Source of the DNA: Prochlorococcus sp. AG-363-N20 | GTDB taxonomy: Bacteria > Cyanobacteriota > Cyanobacteriia > PCC-6307 > Cyanobiaceae | Assembly (NCBI GenBank): GCA_003280105.1 | Contig: QCFX01000016.1 | Span: 1 to 37,714 of the forward strand | Length of the DNA: 37,714 nt | Direction of reading: 5' to 3' | Shown: positions 14,949 through 23,266 of the stretch, in pieces | Numbering within the stretch: position 1 is the first letter of the stretch | Layout of the letters: each line of letters starts with the position of its first letter | Notes under the pieces: model-generated | Database searches by the model: none | What the model saw: the letters and a program-made list of their open reading frames with translations, nothing else | Told to the model about the DNA's origin: nothing | Made by a program: the position numbers and the translations under genes

Positions 14949-16187
14949 CTACAAAAATAAAATTTGGATGGTCATACCTAGGGCAATAGATATCGCAACT
15001 AATTTATAAGGCTTTATGGATTGTTTAAAACTTATGATTAGACTAATAAAAAAGATTAGACTATAAATACAAGTTTCAAAGATATTTTTGCCAAAAATGA
15101 CCTTACCCGTCATCGGTATGACTACGGCAAGAATTGCACCCGGTATGCCTGATAACACTCCATTAATATAGTTGGTTATACTTACTTTTGTTTTGATCCT
15201 TTGTATCAAAGGGTCCCCTAGAAGAATAAAAATAAAACTTGGTAAAAATATCGCGAATGTTGAGATGAGGGAGAAAAATGTTCCTAAAAGAATAGATCCT
15301 TCTTTTGCACCAACTTGAAAACCTATAAATGCACTTGAAAGAACTACTGGCCCTGGAGAGAGTTGACCTATGGCTATAGCATCAATAAAACTACGACTAT
15401 CCAACCAACCCATCTCAATTACTTGAGTTTGTAGAAGTGGAATAATTACTAGCCCTCCACCAAAAACCAGCAAACCTGCTTTAAAGAATACATAAAATAA
15501 CTTTAAAGAGTTGGATGATAGATTGCCTATATCTTCTCGAAATATTGGAACCGTTAAAAAACTTGGGAAACTAAATGAACTTAGATCGACATAAGAATGC
15601 TCAAAGCCAGAAGGAATAAAGAAAAAACTCAGAAATCTCTTGGAATTATTTTGATAGATTCCGAAAATTCCAGCTAGCAATAAAAGCAATGTAATAGGTA
15701 AATGGAGTGAAGTTGATCTATCAATAATTGACCCAATAAATACAAAAATAGCTATTGTCAATTGCCATACTTGGCTACGTTTTTTTAATAGGTTTAAAGC
15801 AAAACCCCAAATGATTGAAGTTACAATTATTTGAGGAATAGACAAAAAAACCGGAAAATTTTCAAATGATTGTCCATGTCTCCAAAGTTGGCTCAAAAGT
15901 AAAATGATGAAAAATCCAGGCAATAAAAAACATATCCCACTTATCAATCCTCCGTAAAAACCTTTTATCTTTGTCCCTAAAAAGATTGCTAATTGGCTTG
16001 ATGTCGGCCCAGGTAATATTTCGCAAATACCCAATCCTTGATCAAACTCTTGCTCAGAAACCCAATTCCTTTGAGTTATGATCTCGTCTTTAAACATAGC
16101 TATGTGCGCAAATGGGCCACCAAAACTAAAGAGTCCTATTCTCAGAAAAGTTGAACTCAGTTCAGTAAATCTTGCGGTCACTTTCAA
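14949..16187 (-). CDS. chrA: ChrA-family anion (chromate) transporter
   Basis: A 412-residue polytopic inner-membrane protein with the duplicated two-half plan of long CHR proteins. The first half has FLRIGLFSFGGPFAHIAMF (about 14-32) and ILPGPTSSQLAIFLG. The second half repeats FFKAGLLVFGGGLVIIPLL and LSPGPVVLSSAFIGF. Known members export chromate. In arsenic islands ChrA genes sit beside arsJ, so the real substrate here may be another oxyanion. It is the last gene of the gapdh-arsJ-chrA operon (52-bp gap after arsJ). In the ocean chromate stress is low, so an arsenic or sulfate-analogue role is plausible but inferred. Confidence 0.88.
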   Translation of the reverse strand: MKVTARFTELSSTFLRIGLFSFGGPFAHIAMFKDEIITQRNWVSEQEFDQGLGICEILPGPTSSQLAIFLGTKIKGFYGGLISGICFLLPGFFIILLLSQLWRHGQSFENFPVFLSIPQIIVTSIIWGFALNLLKKRSQVWQLTIAIFVFIGSIIDRSTSLHLPITLLLLLAGIFGIYQNNSKRFLSFFFIPSGFEHSYVDLSSFSFPSFLTVPIFREDIGNLSSNSLKLFYVFFKAGLLVFGGGLVIIPLLQTQVIEMGWLDSRSFIDAIAIGQLSPGPVVLSSAFIGFQVGAKEGSILLGTFFSLISTFAIFLPSFIFILLGDPLIQRIKTKVSITNYINGVLSGIPGAILAVVIPMTGKVIFGKNIFETCIYSLIFFISLIISFKQSIKPYKLVAISIALGMTIQILFL

Positions 16188-16239
16188 TCACAAAGTGTCA
16201 GATTAAAAAATGTAGAATTAAACTTCTTGCATGAGGATT

Positions 16240-17502
16240 TCAGGCTTTTTCAATGGCTATAGCACTTGAAACTGGTGGTAGTCGTAGACTTGTCAACAAT
16301 GAGATAAATACAAATAAGCTTGAACACCATAAACATAGTTGCATTCCTATAGAGGCATTTGTACCAAGCATGAATAGGACACCTGATAAGAGCGTACCAA
16401 TCAGTCTTCCAGCCGCATTTGCCATGTAATAGAAGCCCACGTTTAGACTTACGTTTTCCTTATCCGTATATGCAAGAACCATATATGAATGTATCGATGA
16501 GTTCATTGCAAAAATGAATCCAAATGTTATTAATCCAACTGTAATTGCTATTTCTGGATTGCTATGTCGCCATAGTGCTATAGCTATTAAAGCTGGTATT
16601 GCCGTTAAGACAGCGCTCCAGAATTGAACAGAAGAAACTCCTGGGCTTGTTTTATTTCCCCATAAATTTCTTAAAGACGGCGCAAACGCTTGGATAAAGC
16701 CATAACCAATAACCCAGAATCCTAGGAAAGCTCCAATCTCAGAAAAATTCCAATTTAGATACGTTTCAAGAAAAACAGGTAGTGCTACGACGAACCATAC
16801 GTCTCTTGCCCCAAAGAGAAAAAAGCGTGCAAAAGAGAGGACATTGATCCCTTCAGATTTAGAAAATAAGTCTTTGAAGATTGGTTTGCTTTTCATCTTC
16901 CCAATATCTCCAGGCAAAATTAATGTCAATAAAAACGAAACACCTAAACCGATTGCCATTAATTCAACTGCTTTATTAAAACCAAAACTGGTCAGCAAAA
17001 GTCCACCAAGAAAAAAGCCAACTCCTTTGAGTGCATTTTTTGAACCAGTTAAGATAGCAACCCATTTGAATAATTGATTATTTCCACCATCTTCTTCAGG
17101 GGAATCTGGAACGACAGTTTTGATTGCACTTTTGGCACTCATTTTATTGAGATCCTTTGCTACACCACTAATCGCTTGAGCAACCATGACATAAATGACA
17201 CTCAAAAGTTTCGACCAACCACTTGAAACTGGTATCAACATCAATAAGGCACCTATTTGTAAAAGTGTCCCTACCCATAGTGTTAGACGTAATCCATATC
17301 TTGCTCCAATCCATCCACCATAGAGATTAGTGACGATGCCAAAGAACTCGTAAAAAAGGAATAAGAATGCGATTTCTAAGGTTGTATATCCAAGGCTATG
17401 AAAGTGAAAAATCACTAGCATCCTTAGAGCACCATCTGTCAGAGTGAATGCCCAATAGTTGGTCGTTACGATCCCGTATTGCTGTAGTGACGATAATTTC
17501 AT
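16240..17502 (-). CDS. arsJ: ArsJ, 1-arseno-3-phosphoglycerate efflux transporter
   Basis: An MFS-type transporter of 420 residues. It starts LQQYGIVTTNYWAFTLTDGALRMLVIFHFHSLGYT, a start typical of ArsJ, with about 12 membrane spans and the internal segment ISGVAKDLNKMSAKSAIK (about 111-128). ArsJ exports 1-arseno-3-phosphoglycerate, made when GAPDH uses arsenate in place of phosphate; the product then falls apart outside, giving net arsenate efflux. The partner GAPDH gene is 11 bp upstream in the same operon, which is the diagnostic arrangement and makes the call strong. An ordinary MFS drug exporter is the unlikely alternative. Confidence 0.92.
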   Translation of the reverse strand: MKLSSLQQYGIVTTNYWAFTLTDGALRMLVIFHFHSLGYTTLEIAFLFLFYEFFGIVTNLYGGWIGARYGLRLTLWVGTLLQIGALLMLIPVSSGWSKLLSVIYVMVAQAISGVAKDLNKMSAKSAIKTVVPDSPEEDGGNNQLFKWVAILTGSKNALKGVGFFLGGLLLTSFGFNKAVELMAIGLGVSFLLTLILPGDIGKMKSKPIFKDLFSKSEGINVLSFARFFLFGARDVWFVVALPVFLETYLNWNFSEIGAFLGFWVIGYGFIQAFAPSLRNLWGNKTSPGVSSVQFWSAVLTAIPALIAIALWRHSNPEIAITVGLITFGFIFAMNSSIHSYMVLAYTDKENVSLNVGFYYMANAAGRLIGTLLSGVLFMLGTNASIGMQLCLWCSSLFVFISLLTSLRLPPVSSAIAIEKA

Positions 17503-17513
17503 TTGGTTATCTT

Positions 17514-18542
17514 TTAACCTTGGCTATCTAGATTCACGACATAAGAAGTCAGGTCTGCCATACGACAGCTGTAACCCCATTCATTGTCATACCAGGCAAA
17601 AACTTTTAATTGATTCCCATCTATAACCATTGTGGACAAAGCATCAATAATTGAACTGCGTGAATCATTGACGTAGTCAATAGAGACTAAGGGCCTTTCT
17701 TCATAACCAAGAATGCCTTTTAAGTCTCCTTCCGCTGCACGTTGAAAAGCGTCATTAGCCTCTTGAGCTGAAACCTTTCTCTCAAGTTCGAAAACGGCAT
17801 CAGTCAGGGATGCATTCAACAGTGGAACACGTACAGCATGTCCATTCAATTTGCCCTGAAGCTCTGGGAAAATCATGCCTATTGCCTTCGCTGAACCAGT
17901 AGTAGTAGGAATAAGACTTTGAATGCTGCTACGGGCTCGTCTTAGATCACTTTTAAATGAGTCAATTGGCACTTGTGTATTCGTGATGTCATGAAGTGTG
18001 GTAATGGCTCCATGGATAATGCCAAAACTTTCATTGACGACTTTGACAACTGGTGCCAAGCAATTGGTTGTACACGATGCAGCTGTGACTAGTCGATGAA
18101 TCTTAGGGTCGTAAAGATTATGGTTGATTCCATAGACGATATTTAGAGCTTCTGTCCCTGCCACTTCACCTGTCACGGGACAAGCAACAACAACTCTTTT
18201 AATGCCACACTGATCAAAGTAAGGGTTTAATAGGTTTGGTGTTTTTATCTTTCCACTGCATTCCAGAACAAAGTCAACACCCGCTTGTTCCCATGGAACA
18301 TTAGTTGGATTACTCTCTTGCGAGTAGCTAAGAAATTGACCATCAATCTTGATCCCTTTTAAGTCGGAATCAATTTGCTGGTCCCAACGACCATGAACGG
18401 AGTCAAATTCCAGTAGATGAGCCGCTGTTGGAGCATCTCCTGCTGGGTCATTGATATGAACGAGTTCAATATTGGAGCGACCCCATAAGGCACGAAAAAC
18501 TAAGCGGCCAATCCGACCAAAACCATTAATACCAATGCGCAT
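17514..18542 (-). CDS. gap: ArsJ-associated glyceraldehyde-3-phosphate dehydrogenase
   Basis: A cytoplasmic GAPDH of 342 residues with the Rossmann start [19 protein letters not shown], the catalytic Cys157 in [10 protein letters not shown], and the C-terminal [12 protein letters not shown] signature. Beside arsJ, its job is to convert glyceraldehyde-3-phosphate plus arsenate into 1-arseno-3-phosphoglycerate for ArsJ, rather than central glycolysis. It is the first gene of the operon and divergent from arsR, with two ATCAA-N6-TTGAT dyads in between. It is more divergent than a housekeeping cyanobacterial Gap would be expected to look (for example [10 protein letters not shown] in place of the common TT.H.YT..Q), which fits the ArsJ-linked subfamily. 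Confidence 0.92.
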   Translation of the reverse strand: MRIGINGFGRIGRLVFRALWGRSNIELVHINDPAGDAPTAAHLLEFDSVHGRWDQQIDSDLKGIKIDGQFLSYSQESNPTNVPWEQAGVDFVLECSGKIKTPNLLNPYFDQCGIKRVVVACPVTGEVAGTEALNIVYGINHNLYDPKIHRLVTAASCTTNCLAPVVKVVNESFGIIHGAITTLHDITNTQVPIDSFKSDLRRARSSIQSLIPTTTGSAKAIGMIFPELQGKLNGHAVRVPLLNASLTDAVFELERKVSAQEANDAFQRAAEGDLKGILGYEERPLVSIDYVNDSRSSIIDALSTMVIDGNQLKVFAWYDNEWGYSCRMADLTSYVVNLDSQG

Positions 18543-18604
18543 TGAACCAACTAGCAGTAAAAAAAAGAACGCTCTGGGCTTAAAAGAAAAGCCACCTCAG
18601 ATCC

Positions 18605-18638
18605 ATCAATGCATTTTGATGTATCAATCCTACTTGAT
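18605..18638. promoter_or_regulatory. Double operator ATCAA-N6-TTGAT between arsR and GAPDH
   Basis: Perfect dyads at 18605-18620 and 18623-18638, each ATCAA, 6 nt, TTGAT, start to start 18 bp. They lie about 65-100 bp before both gene starts (18542 on minus, 18702 on plus). They are the same dyad as the triple array before pstS. Confidence 0.8.
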
Positions 18639-18701
18639 GCAAGCTATTGTGTGGTTGCTTCAAAAATTGATAGCAAAAACCTTTTTAGATTACTTGGATT
18701 A

Positions 18702-19031
18702 ATGAGAGCAGTAATTGCCGAGAAAAATGTACTTGCAACAAGTCAAGCAAGTGGGCTTCTCAAGGCTTTAGCCGATCCACTTCGTATGGAAGTCATTCAA
18801 TCTTTATCAGAAGGAGAGTGTTGTGTTTGTGATCTGATGGAAAAGACAGGTCTTGCGCAATCACGCCTTTCATTTCATCTCAAGGTTCTAAAAGATTCAG
18901 GATTAATTACAGACCGTCAAAGCGGACGTTGGGTGTACTACAAATTGGATCTAGAAGCGTTGCAATTATTAGAAGATTGGATAACTGATCTGAAAAAGAG
19001 TTGTAAGAATGCGGCAAAGCCTTGTTCTTAA
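18702..19031 (+). CDS. arsR: ArsR-family arsenic-responsive repressor
   Basis: I take the ATG at 18702 (109 residues). A longer frame from 18609 would run through the operator and is rejected. A winged helix fills residues about 15-90: LLKALADPLRMEVIQSL, the metal-binding ECCVCDLMEKTGL with a Cys pair at the start of the DNA-binding helix, and the recognition helix AQSRLSFHLKVLKDSGL. This ELCVCDL-like site binds As(III) in ArsR. The tail CKNAAKPCS adds a second Cys pair, which could complete a thiol site. It is divergent from gapdh-arsJ-chrA with two dyads between, the normal autoregulated arrangement. Derepression by arsenite would need arsenate reduction elsewhere in the cell. Confidence 0.92.
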   Translation: MRAVIAEKNVLATSQASGLLKALADPLRMEVIQSLSEGECCVCDLMEKTGLAQSRLSFHLKVLKDSGLITDRQSGRWVYYKLDLEALQLLEDWITDLKKSCKNAAKPCS

Positions 19032-19078
19032 TCCGTACTTAATCGTTTTCATTTCAATTTTTGTTTTTTGTTTGTCTT

Positions 19079-19108
19079 CCAAGAAGTGCTTCACCCACGC
19101 TTTCTTGG
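19079..19108. terminator. Weak hairpin between arsR and the integrase gene
   Basis: CCAAGAA (19079-19085) pairs with TTCTTGG (19102-19108), with an inner GTG/CAC. No T-run follows on either strand, so termination here is uncertain. The rest of the 19032-19282 gap holds no gene. Confidence 0.35.
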
Positions 19109-19282
19109 GTAGCAAATATGTATAAAATTTAGATTTTGCATTTATTATCTCATAGGTTGTGGATCACTTCACTAGCCGTGAGTTTTAATTTTCGATTTCA
19201 AATCAAAGCTCAAACATCAATAACCCTGCCACCCTCAAGCGCATTTAAGGGCTCTTTAATGGCCTGTAAGTATAGATCTTTC

Positions 19283-20539
19283 TCATGCAAAAATGTTTTT
19301 ATTAGCAATCTCAAAAGCCTTGGCAGTACTGGCTTTTGATGCCCAAGGATAAGCCCTTAAATGTGCTTCTAGGCTATGACCCATCGACATAGCTACTGAA
19401 CCTGCATCGATACCTCGGATATGTGCACGCAAACTGTAAGAGTGCCTAAAGCTGTAAGGAACAATATTGACTCCTTGAGTCTTCTTCATCACTTCCCGCA
19501 AACTGTTCCAACTCTCTCGACGTTTCAAATAGGTATTAGCAGCTTCTCCCATTTTGTTTTCACGGCAAGAAGGCAGCTCAATTAATCCTGCTTTCCAGCG
19601 TTCAATCAGATTCCATTTCTGAACTTCACCATCACTATTGATTAGTGGAAGAGGAAAGACTCTTCTGGGCTCTGTGGTTCCAGCACCTGCTTTCTTTTGA
19701 TATGTGCACCACCAATAATGTTCCTTAGTTTTTGGATCTTTTCTAATCTTTAGATGCATTACTTCAACAGGCCTTAAACCCAGTTCTGCCATCAGCTGGA
19801 ACGCATTCAACCACTTTTGTGCAGCATCTTTATCGCGCGCAAAAGGGCTATCGAGAGGAAGAGAGTTCAGCAGATTGAGGATTTGTTGATCGTCATCAAA
19901 TGGGTCACCTTCTTGATGAATAACTTCTTTTGGGTTTGCAGCACCAATGTGATTTTTTAAATCTGCTGGAGGTATCCATATATCGGCAATCCCTTCTCTA
20001 GAAACTGCATGCTCAAGAAATTGCTTTAAGGCTCTTGCCCTGTGTTTTCGAGTCACACTCCCTGCAGGCCAATCCTTTACACACAGATCAATTAAATCCT
20101 GTGGATTTTTTGGAGGATGCCTTGCTGCCATTAACTCAATAGCCATTTCGATAGGAGGCAGATATTGCTTTTTGTATGTCTCAGGAGTCGTTGTCCTTCC
20201 GTGGTTGAGTTTCTGATTCCTAAAACTTTCACCAATGGATGTCCAGTCTTTACCTTTTTTAGGAGCTTTACCTTCTGCTAATTCAGCAGCAGCTCTTAAT
20301 GAGTGTCCTTGCTTGAGAAAGACAAAAATATTTCGTGCTCTTGTATAAGCATCACCCCAATCTTCTTCTCTCCACTTGAAAGGAAGGACGACTGATTCAC
20401 ATTTGTGCCCTTGTCTTCTGCGGCGCATTTCGACCATGTTCCGCTTGGACTTGTTAACGGTCAGGCCACTCTCAGGACTGAGGTCCTTAATTTGTTTTCG
20501 TGCTATCGGTTCCCAGTCTTTACTCAAAAGGGCCAACAA
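19283..20539 (-). CDS. int: Tyrosine integrase of the element
   Basis: This is the site-specific recombinase that inserts and excises the element at tRNA-Pro. Of about 418 residues, the first 50 form an arm-binding-like domain, then a helical core-binding domain, then the catalytic domain: ArgI in AELGLRPVEVMHLKI, box II FRHSYSLRAH, GHS, and the nucleophile Tyr in LRAYPWAS near the end. The usual first box-II His is replaced (YSFRHSY), as in many cyanobacterial integrases. The start is a TTG near 20539; the first in-frame ATG (20437) would cut the N-terminal domain. The start overlaps one GCCAACAAA arm repeat, so integrase binding could repress its own gene. It lies about 100 bp inside attR. 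Confidence 0.93.
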   Translation of the reverse strand: MLALLSKDWEPIARKQIKDLSPESGLTVNKSKRNMVEMRRRRQGHKCESVVLPFKWREEDWGDAYTRARNIFVFLKQGHSLRAAAELAEGKAPKKGKDWTSIGESFRNQKLNHGRTTTPETYKKQYLPPIEMAIELMAARHPPKNPQDLIDLCVKDWPAGSVTRKHRARALKQFLEHAVSREGIADIWIPPADLKNHIGAANPKEVIHQEGDPFDDDQQILNLLNSLPLDSPFARDKDAAQKWLNAFQLMAELGLRPVEVMHLKIRKDPKTKEHYWWCTYQKKAGAGTTEPRRVFPLPLINSDGEVQKWNLIERWKAGLIELPSCRENKMGEAANTYLKRRESWNSLREVMKKTQGVNIVPYSFRHSYSLRAHIRGIDAGSVAMSMGHSLEAHLRAYPWASKASTAKAFEIANKNIFA

Positions 20540-20551
20540 ATAGCCAACAAA
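20532..20551. repeat. Candidate right integrase arm sites (GCCAACAAA x2)
   Basis: GCCAACAAA at 20532-20540 and 20543-20551, direct, 11-bp period, matching the pair inside the left end. The first copy covers the integrase start codon. Confidence 0.65.
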
Positions 20552-20642
20552 TACAGCATAACCTGACCGGACAGAAAAAGACAGACCTAGTCATATCAAT
20601 TGGTATAGTTATAGACCTAGTGTCGCACTGATCCCATAATTC

Positions 20643-20686
20643 GCTTTGGGAGCACTAGGTCGCAGGTTCGAATCCTGTCGCCCCGA
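20643..20686. repeat. attR: 44-bp copy of the tRNA-Pro 3' end
   Basis: Identical over 44 bp to 7564-7607, from the anticodon stem to the discriminator. The upstream part of a tRNA is absent, so this is the displaced half left by integration, not a second tRNA gene. Confidence 0.93.
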
Positions 20687-20707
20687 CTAGGTTTTTAGTC
20701 AATTAAT

Positions 20708-20812
20708 TCAGGTAACAAGATTCATAGAAGCTAATACGGTGAAAATCCAGGCCGCAGCTTTCTTTTGATGTGCTCCAGCCTGTACAAGAGGCTTAAAAGG
20801 GTTAAATTCCAT
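20708..20812 (-). CDS. Possible 34-residue small protein beside attR
   Basis: The minus-strand ATG at 20812 opens MEFNPFKPLVQAGAHQKK, followed by a hydrophobic helix AAAWIFTVLASMNLV. The composition resembles picocyanobacterial mini membrane proteins. No family and no clear ribosome site; a plausible but weak call. It would be the first chromosomal gene beyond the element. Confidence 0.4.
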   Translation of the reverse strand: MEFNPFKPLVQAGAHQKKAAAWIFTVLASMNLVT

Positions 20813-21128
20813 GTTCTAGGCAGAAATACTCATGTCATTTTATACGCAGCATGTGCTTATCGCTTAAGGATTCCTTCCGATTTTGATTAGTAGGTCTTTT
20901 GAGACTAATTAGAAAAACTTTTCGCTTCTTTCGTTTCAAATAGCTTTTTCTTTGTCAGCTCTAGTCTCAGCTTTAAAGCCTTTGCTCAGAATTGTCTTCT
21001 ACAAGCTGAAATTCTTAATTCGTAAATGGATGAGGAAAATATATCTAGTGATTTCATCTTGGTTAGAGAATTATTGGTTCCTATATCGAAGCAATAGTGC
21101 AAGTATCTAATTACTTCTATATTTCTTC
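20813..21128. other. Intergenic stretch, nothing recognised
   Basis: No ORF of credible length, hairpin or RNA motif is seen. It is presumably the promoter region of the DUF1330 gene. Confidence 0.4.
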
Positions 21129-21425
21129 ATGGCAAAGGGCTACTGGATCGTTACCACAACCATCACTAATCCAGCATTTAAAGATTACGTGGAAGCTTTT
21201 CAACCTTGGGTCGAATCGGTAGGGGGATCTGTGTTCGCCAAAGATATGGATTCAACAAATGTTGAAGGTAAAGCGGGAAAACTTGCAGTGATTATTGAAT
21301 TCCCTTCCAAAAAAGCTGCATTAGATGCTTACCAAAGTGTCGATTATCAAGAACTTAGTAAATTGCGTTGGGCAAATTCAATTGATACCAACATCACGAT
21401 TATGGATGGTTCTATAACTCACTAA
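21129..21425 (+). CDS. DUF1330 family protein
   Basis: A 98-residue ferredoxin-like alpha/beta protein of the DUF1330 group (dimeric alpha+beta barrel fold). Typical features are the opening KGYWIVTTTITNPAFKDYVEAF, the centre GGSVFAKDMDS, and VIIEFPSKKAALDAYQSVDYQ with the conserved Y...L..RW near the end. The family is widespread and without an assigned reaction. Monocistronic, clear ATG. Confidence 0.9.
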   Translation: MAKGYWIVTTTITNPAFKDYVEAFQPWVESVGGSVFAKDMDSTNVEGKAGKLAVIIEFPSKKAALDAYQSVDYQELSKLRWANSIDTNITIMDGSITH

Positions 21426-21604
21426 ATCAACTCTCAAAGCTGCTTTTGTATTAGATAGCTTCTGATTGGATTTGATAAAAAGGAGCCTTAAAATTCTTAT
21501 TTAATAATTTTATATTATAGCATGATAAAGGTAATACTTTTCACATTCCCTATATTTATAATGGTATTTTTTATCAATGAATAAGTTACTTAAATGGTAG
21601 CTTT

Positions 21605-21835
21605 TTATTTCCCTTCAATGCAAAGGTACCCACTAGTGAAATTAGGCATCGTCATATTTCTCCATTTCTCGCCTTGTTCAATACATTGTTTCATGTCAGA
21701 CATTTCAATCTTTTCTAGACCACCAGACTGAGAAGGGACATAACCACTATTTCTAATGACCAGCCAAACTCTCCCTGCATGTGCAGCTGATGGAATTAGT
21801 AGTGCAAAGGTTAGGGAGAAAAGGAATCGTTTCAT
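21605..21835 (-). CDS. Small secreted protein (paralogue of the one at 24854)
   Basis: Of 76 residues, about 20 form a signal peptide (MKRFLFSLTFALLIPSAAHA, cut after AHA). The mature part is about 56 residues: GRVWLVIRNSG, then EKIEMSDMKQCIEQGEKW, and a terminal CIEGK with two Cys likely paired. The same plan (signal, W-L-V, EKI.M.D..QC..QG.KW, C.EGK) recurs at 24854-25078, so both belong to one small family exported to the periplasm or outside. No function known. Confidence 0.75.
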   Translation of the reverse strand: MKRFLFSLTFALLIPSAAHAGRVWLVIRNSGYVPSQSGGLEKIEMSDMKQCIEQGEKWRNMTMPNFTSGYLCIEGK

Positions 21836-21985
21836 TTAAGGAGTACTTTTAATTAATATACATAAGTCATTTTGCCACTGTAGATCAATTCACCAACTGA
21901 TCTATGAAAACATTATAGAAATTGCCTTTATAGAGGTTGAACATAGATTTCTAGGCTTACTTGATTTTTGTTTTGTAAATCGAAT

Positions 21986-22897
21986 TCAGCCTTTCATTGC
22001 TATAACCATTTCTGAATAGGGAAAATTATCAGTTATTAAAACATACTCTAAAGTCTCTTCCCCTTTAATTAGGAGCTGTAATTTTTGACGGATAAAATTA
22101 AGTGAATTTATTCGGGAATATCTATAGGGTAAAGGAAAATAAAATTTTGTGTAGCCTAAAGAATTCAATGTTTTATAAATATCTTGCTTTTGTTTATTTA
22201 TCCCTAGAGATTCAAAAACTATTAAAGGACTATCACGTTTGATCATCCCTTTTGCTCCTAAGATAACATCTACTTCAAACCCTTCTACATCTACTTTTAT
22301 TAGACCAACTGGCTTTCTTGAAAAATTATAGGCAGAATCAAGTTTTTTTATTTTAACTGTAACTTTATCATAGAAATTCTCTCCTAACTCCTCATCCTTG
22401 CTGAGGATTTGAACGCCTGCTGTGTTGAATTTATGTAAGGCTAAGACAACCTCTCCATCCATATCTCCTATTGCATAGTTAAAGACATTTAATTTTTCCT
22501 TTTGCTTCCTAACATTATAAGAAAGCAATTGAAAGTTATCTGGATTTGGTTCATATGAGAAAACGGATGAAAAGTAGTTACTAAAGAAAAGACTGTGATT
22601 TCCAATATGTGCTCCAACATCTATAGCGGTTTTGTTTAGGGTACTAATCTGATGTGTTTTAAGGAATCTTGATAATGCAAGTAACTCTTTCTTTTCATAT
22701 CTTCCATCGACTGAAATCATTATGGAAAGGTAATCAAAAAGATGAGAAACTAGATTGGGGTATTTCTTCCTAAACTCTTGATGTGAAAGATCTAGATATC
22801 TTATTGTTATGGCACGAAGTAGTTTACGTATAGGGGTAATTTTAAACAGCAGCTTAGAAAGCATAGCTTTAGCAAAAAAGGTAATAGACATTTCCAA
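21986..22897 (-). CDS. FkbM-family methyltransferase
   Basis: A 303-residue S-adenosylmethionine methyltransferase. Motif I is TAIDVGAHIGNHSLFFSNYF (about 98-117), followed by SYEPNPDNFQLLSYNV, then LIKVDVEGFEVDVILGA, the FkbM signature. FkbM members O-methylate sugars or polyketides; here the setting beside glycosyltransferases points to methylation of a surface polysaccharide. Monocistronic, minus strand, AT-richer than the core genes, consistent with a variable surface-glycan region. Confidence 0.88.
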   Translation of the reverse strand: MEMSITFFAKAMLSKLLFKITPIRKLLRAITIRYLDLSHQEFRKKYPNLVSHLFDYLSIMISVDGRYEKKELLALSRFLKTHQISTLNKTAIDVGAHIGNHSLFFSNYFSSVFSYEPNPDNFQLLSYNVRKQKEKLNVFNYAIGDMDGEVVLALHKFNTAGVQILSKDEELGENFYDKVTVKIKKLDSAYNFSRKPVGLIKVDVEGFEVDVILGAKGMIKRDSPLIVFESLGINKQKQDIYKTLNSLGYTKFYFPLPYRYSRINSLNFIRQKLQLLIKGEETLEYVLITDNFPYSEMVIAMKG

Positions 22898-23266
22898 TCT
22901 AGCTCATAATGAAACCATGAAAAGCCTCAATATTTAAATGCACTGTAAACTAAAAATTATTTGGGAGAAAGGATTAATTAACGGAGTTCTCATGATTTTT
23001 AGCAACCTTATTTAAATAAGAAGTCTTTAACCATCATAGGTAAGCAATTATTAAGGAAAAGTAGGCCATACAAAAGTTCGAATAATTAGAGAACTTATCT
23101 TTTCATTTGACTTTCAGACTTTATTAATTCAGTCTTAAGACCTATTGTCTTCTGAATACCTTTAAAGATTTAATCGTAGTATTATACAATTGTAATGGCT
23201 TCTATAAGTCTCTAGTACCAGAAGACAATCATCATTATGATACATACAAATCTAGTTTAAATAGCA
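22898..23266. other. Intergenic stretch between FkbM and the ligase-like gene
   Basis: AT-rich and divergent-promoter sized. No credible ORF or RNA motif was found. Confidence 0.4.

Larger units (their letters stand above)
7564..20686. mobile_element. tRNA-Pro integrated element (tycheposon/satellite-like, about 13.1 kb)
   Basis: The element is bounded by exact 44-bp tRNA-Pro direct repeats. It carries a tyrosine integrase reading inward from the right end, a Toprim/SF3 primase-helicase, an excisionase-like HTH gene, a terS-like gene next to the left end, and paired GCCAACAAA repeats inside both ends. Its cargo is pstS, a Crp-family regulator, and arsR with GAPDH-arsJ-chrA. No transposase, capsid or conjugation genes are seen. 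The plan matches tycheposons described from Prochlorococcus and, by the terS and primase pair, phage satellites. A second integrase stub and a decayed tRNA fragment inside it suggest a composite history. Confidence 0.9.

Noticed and set aside
18609-18701. Longer N-terminus for ArsR
   Set aside because: The extra 31 codons run through the operator dyads and show no ArsR-like sequence; the ATG at 18702 begins the family's normal length.
20641-20690. Second tRNA gene at the right end of the element
   Set aside because: Only the 3' 44 bp of tRNA-Pro are present; there is no 5' acceptor or D-arm, so it is attR.
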